Source: Ancylobacter sp. Lp-2 (GTDB taxonomy: Bacteria; Pseudomonadota; Alphaproteobacteria; Rhizobiales; Xanthobacteraceae). From it: DNA of 32,613 bases. The notes under the pieces are model-generated. The model did no database searches and was not told where the DNA came from. It worked only from the letters and a program-made list of their open reading frames with translations. Location of the stretch: positions 1-32,613 of the forward strand of contig NZ_JAJALI010000019.1 of assembly GCF_020523795.1 (NCBI RefSeq). Direction: 5' to 3'. Positions 32,558 through 32,613 of this stretch are shown piece by piece; positions within the stretch are counted from its first letter, which is position 1, and each line of letters starts with the position of its first letter. The position numbers were made by a program, and so were the translations under genes.

Positions 32558-32613
32558 ATGGCTAACGTAGGATTTGTCGGTCTGGGTATCATGGGCGCGC
32601 CGATGGCGGGGCA
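32558..32613 (+). CDS. Start of 2-hydroxy-3-oxopropionate reductase-like gene (partial)
   Basis: Only the first 18 codons are in the window: MANVGFVGLGIMGAPMAG. This is the N-terminal NAD(P)-binding strand and GLGIMG loop of beta-hydroxyacid dehydrogenases, and it is typical for tartronate semialdehyde reductase (GarR/GlxR), which reduces tartronate semialdehyde to D-glycerate. GAGGAAAAG precedes the ATG. It follows the GarL-like aldolase by 37 bases, giving a consistent aldarate pathway. 3-hydroxyisobutyrate dehydrogenase is the main alternative, since it has the same N-terminus. Confidence 0.75.
   Translation, partial: MANVGFVGLGIMGAPMAG

Overview
The window is GC-rich DNA with dense, often overlapping genes. 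It looks like the chromosome of an alphaproteobacterium, most likely Hyphomicrobiales (rhizobia-related; Xanthobacteraceae-like is only a guess). The reasons are the small DUF2934, DUF995 and RcnB-type proteins, the tripartite tricarboxylate transporter with Bug-type binding protein, and an acetoin operon of the sigma54/AcoR type. No rRNA, tRNA, insertion sequence, phage gene or CRISPR array was seen.

Layout. 1-5.7 kb: the C-terminal tail of an RTX-like secreted protein, a cardiolipin synthase, a DUF554 membrane protein, an RcnB-like periplasmic protein, a small unknown protein, a LOG-family protein, and a PhaC-like alpha/beta hydrolase convergent with and overlapping the LOG gene. 12.5-5.9 kb, minus strand: a tightly coupled eight-gene operon in which almost every stop overlaps the next start. 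Its order is HAD-IB (MtnX-like) phosphatase, class III aminotransferase, arginase-fold protein, 4-TM EamA protein, alpha/beta hydrolase, FemAB/BioF2-type acyltransferase, second 4-TM EamA protein, DUF2147 secreted protein. I recognise the families but know of no described pathway with this set. It is the best candidate here for an undescribed system, possibly making and exporting (or flipping) an acylated amine.

12.9-18.9 kb, plus strand: an orphan OmpR-type regulator, then a polysaccharide locus. This has a UDP-glucuronate decarboxylase, a 32-codon remnant of a second sugar epimerase/dehydratase, a BcsA-like membrane glycosyltransferase, an exported GH26-like glycosidase and a DUF995 secreted protein, closed by an intrinsic terminator. 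Two small rhizobial-type hypothetical genes follow on the minus strand.

19.9-27.6 kb: acetoin catabolism. The minus-strand operon acoX-acoA-acoB-acoC-SDR-CMD is divergent from the regulator gene acoR. The intergenic region holds a near-consensus sigma54 -24/-12 promoter correctly oriented for acoX. About 110-130 bp upstream of its start lie two palindromes within a 21-bp tandem repeat, which fits a pair of AcoR enhancer sites. No E3 (dihydrolipoamide dehydrogenase) gene is present.

27.6-32.6 kb: a LysR regulator divergent from tctC-tctB-tctA, followed by a HpcH/HpaI (GarL-like) aldolase and the start of a tartronate semialdehyde reductase-like gene. This suggests uptake and breakdown of an aldaric acid such as glucarate or galactarate. 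The leader of this operon carries four 17-bp tandem repeats.
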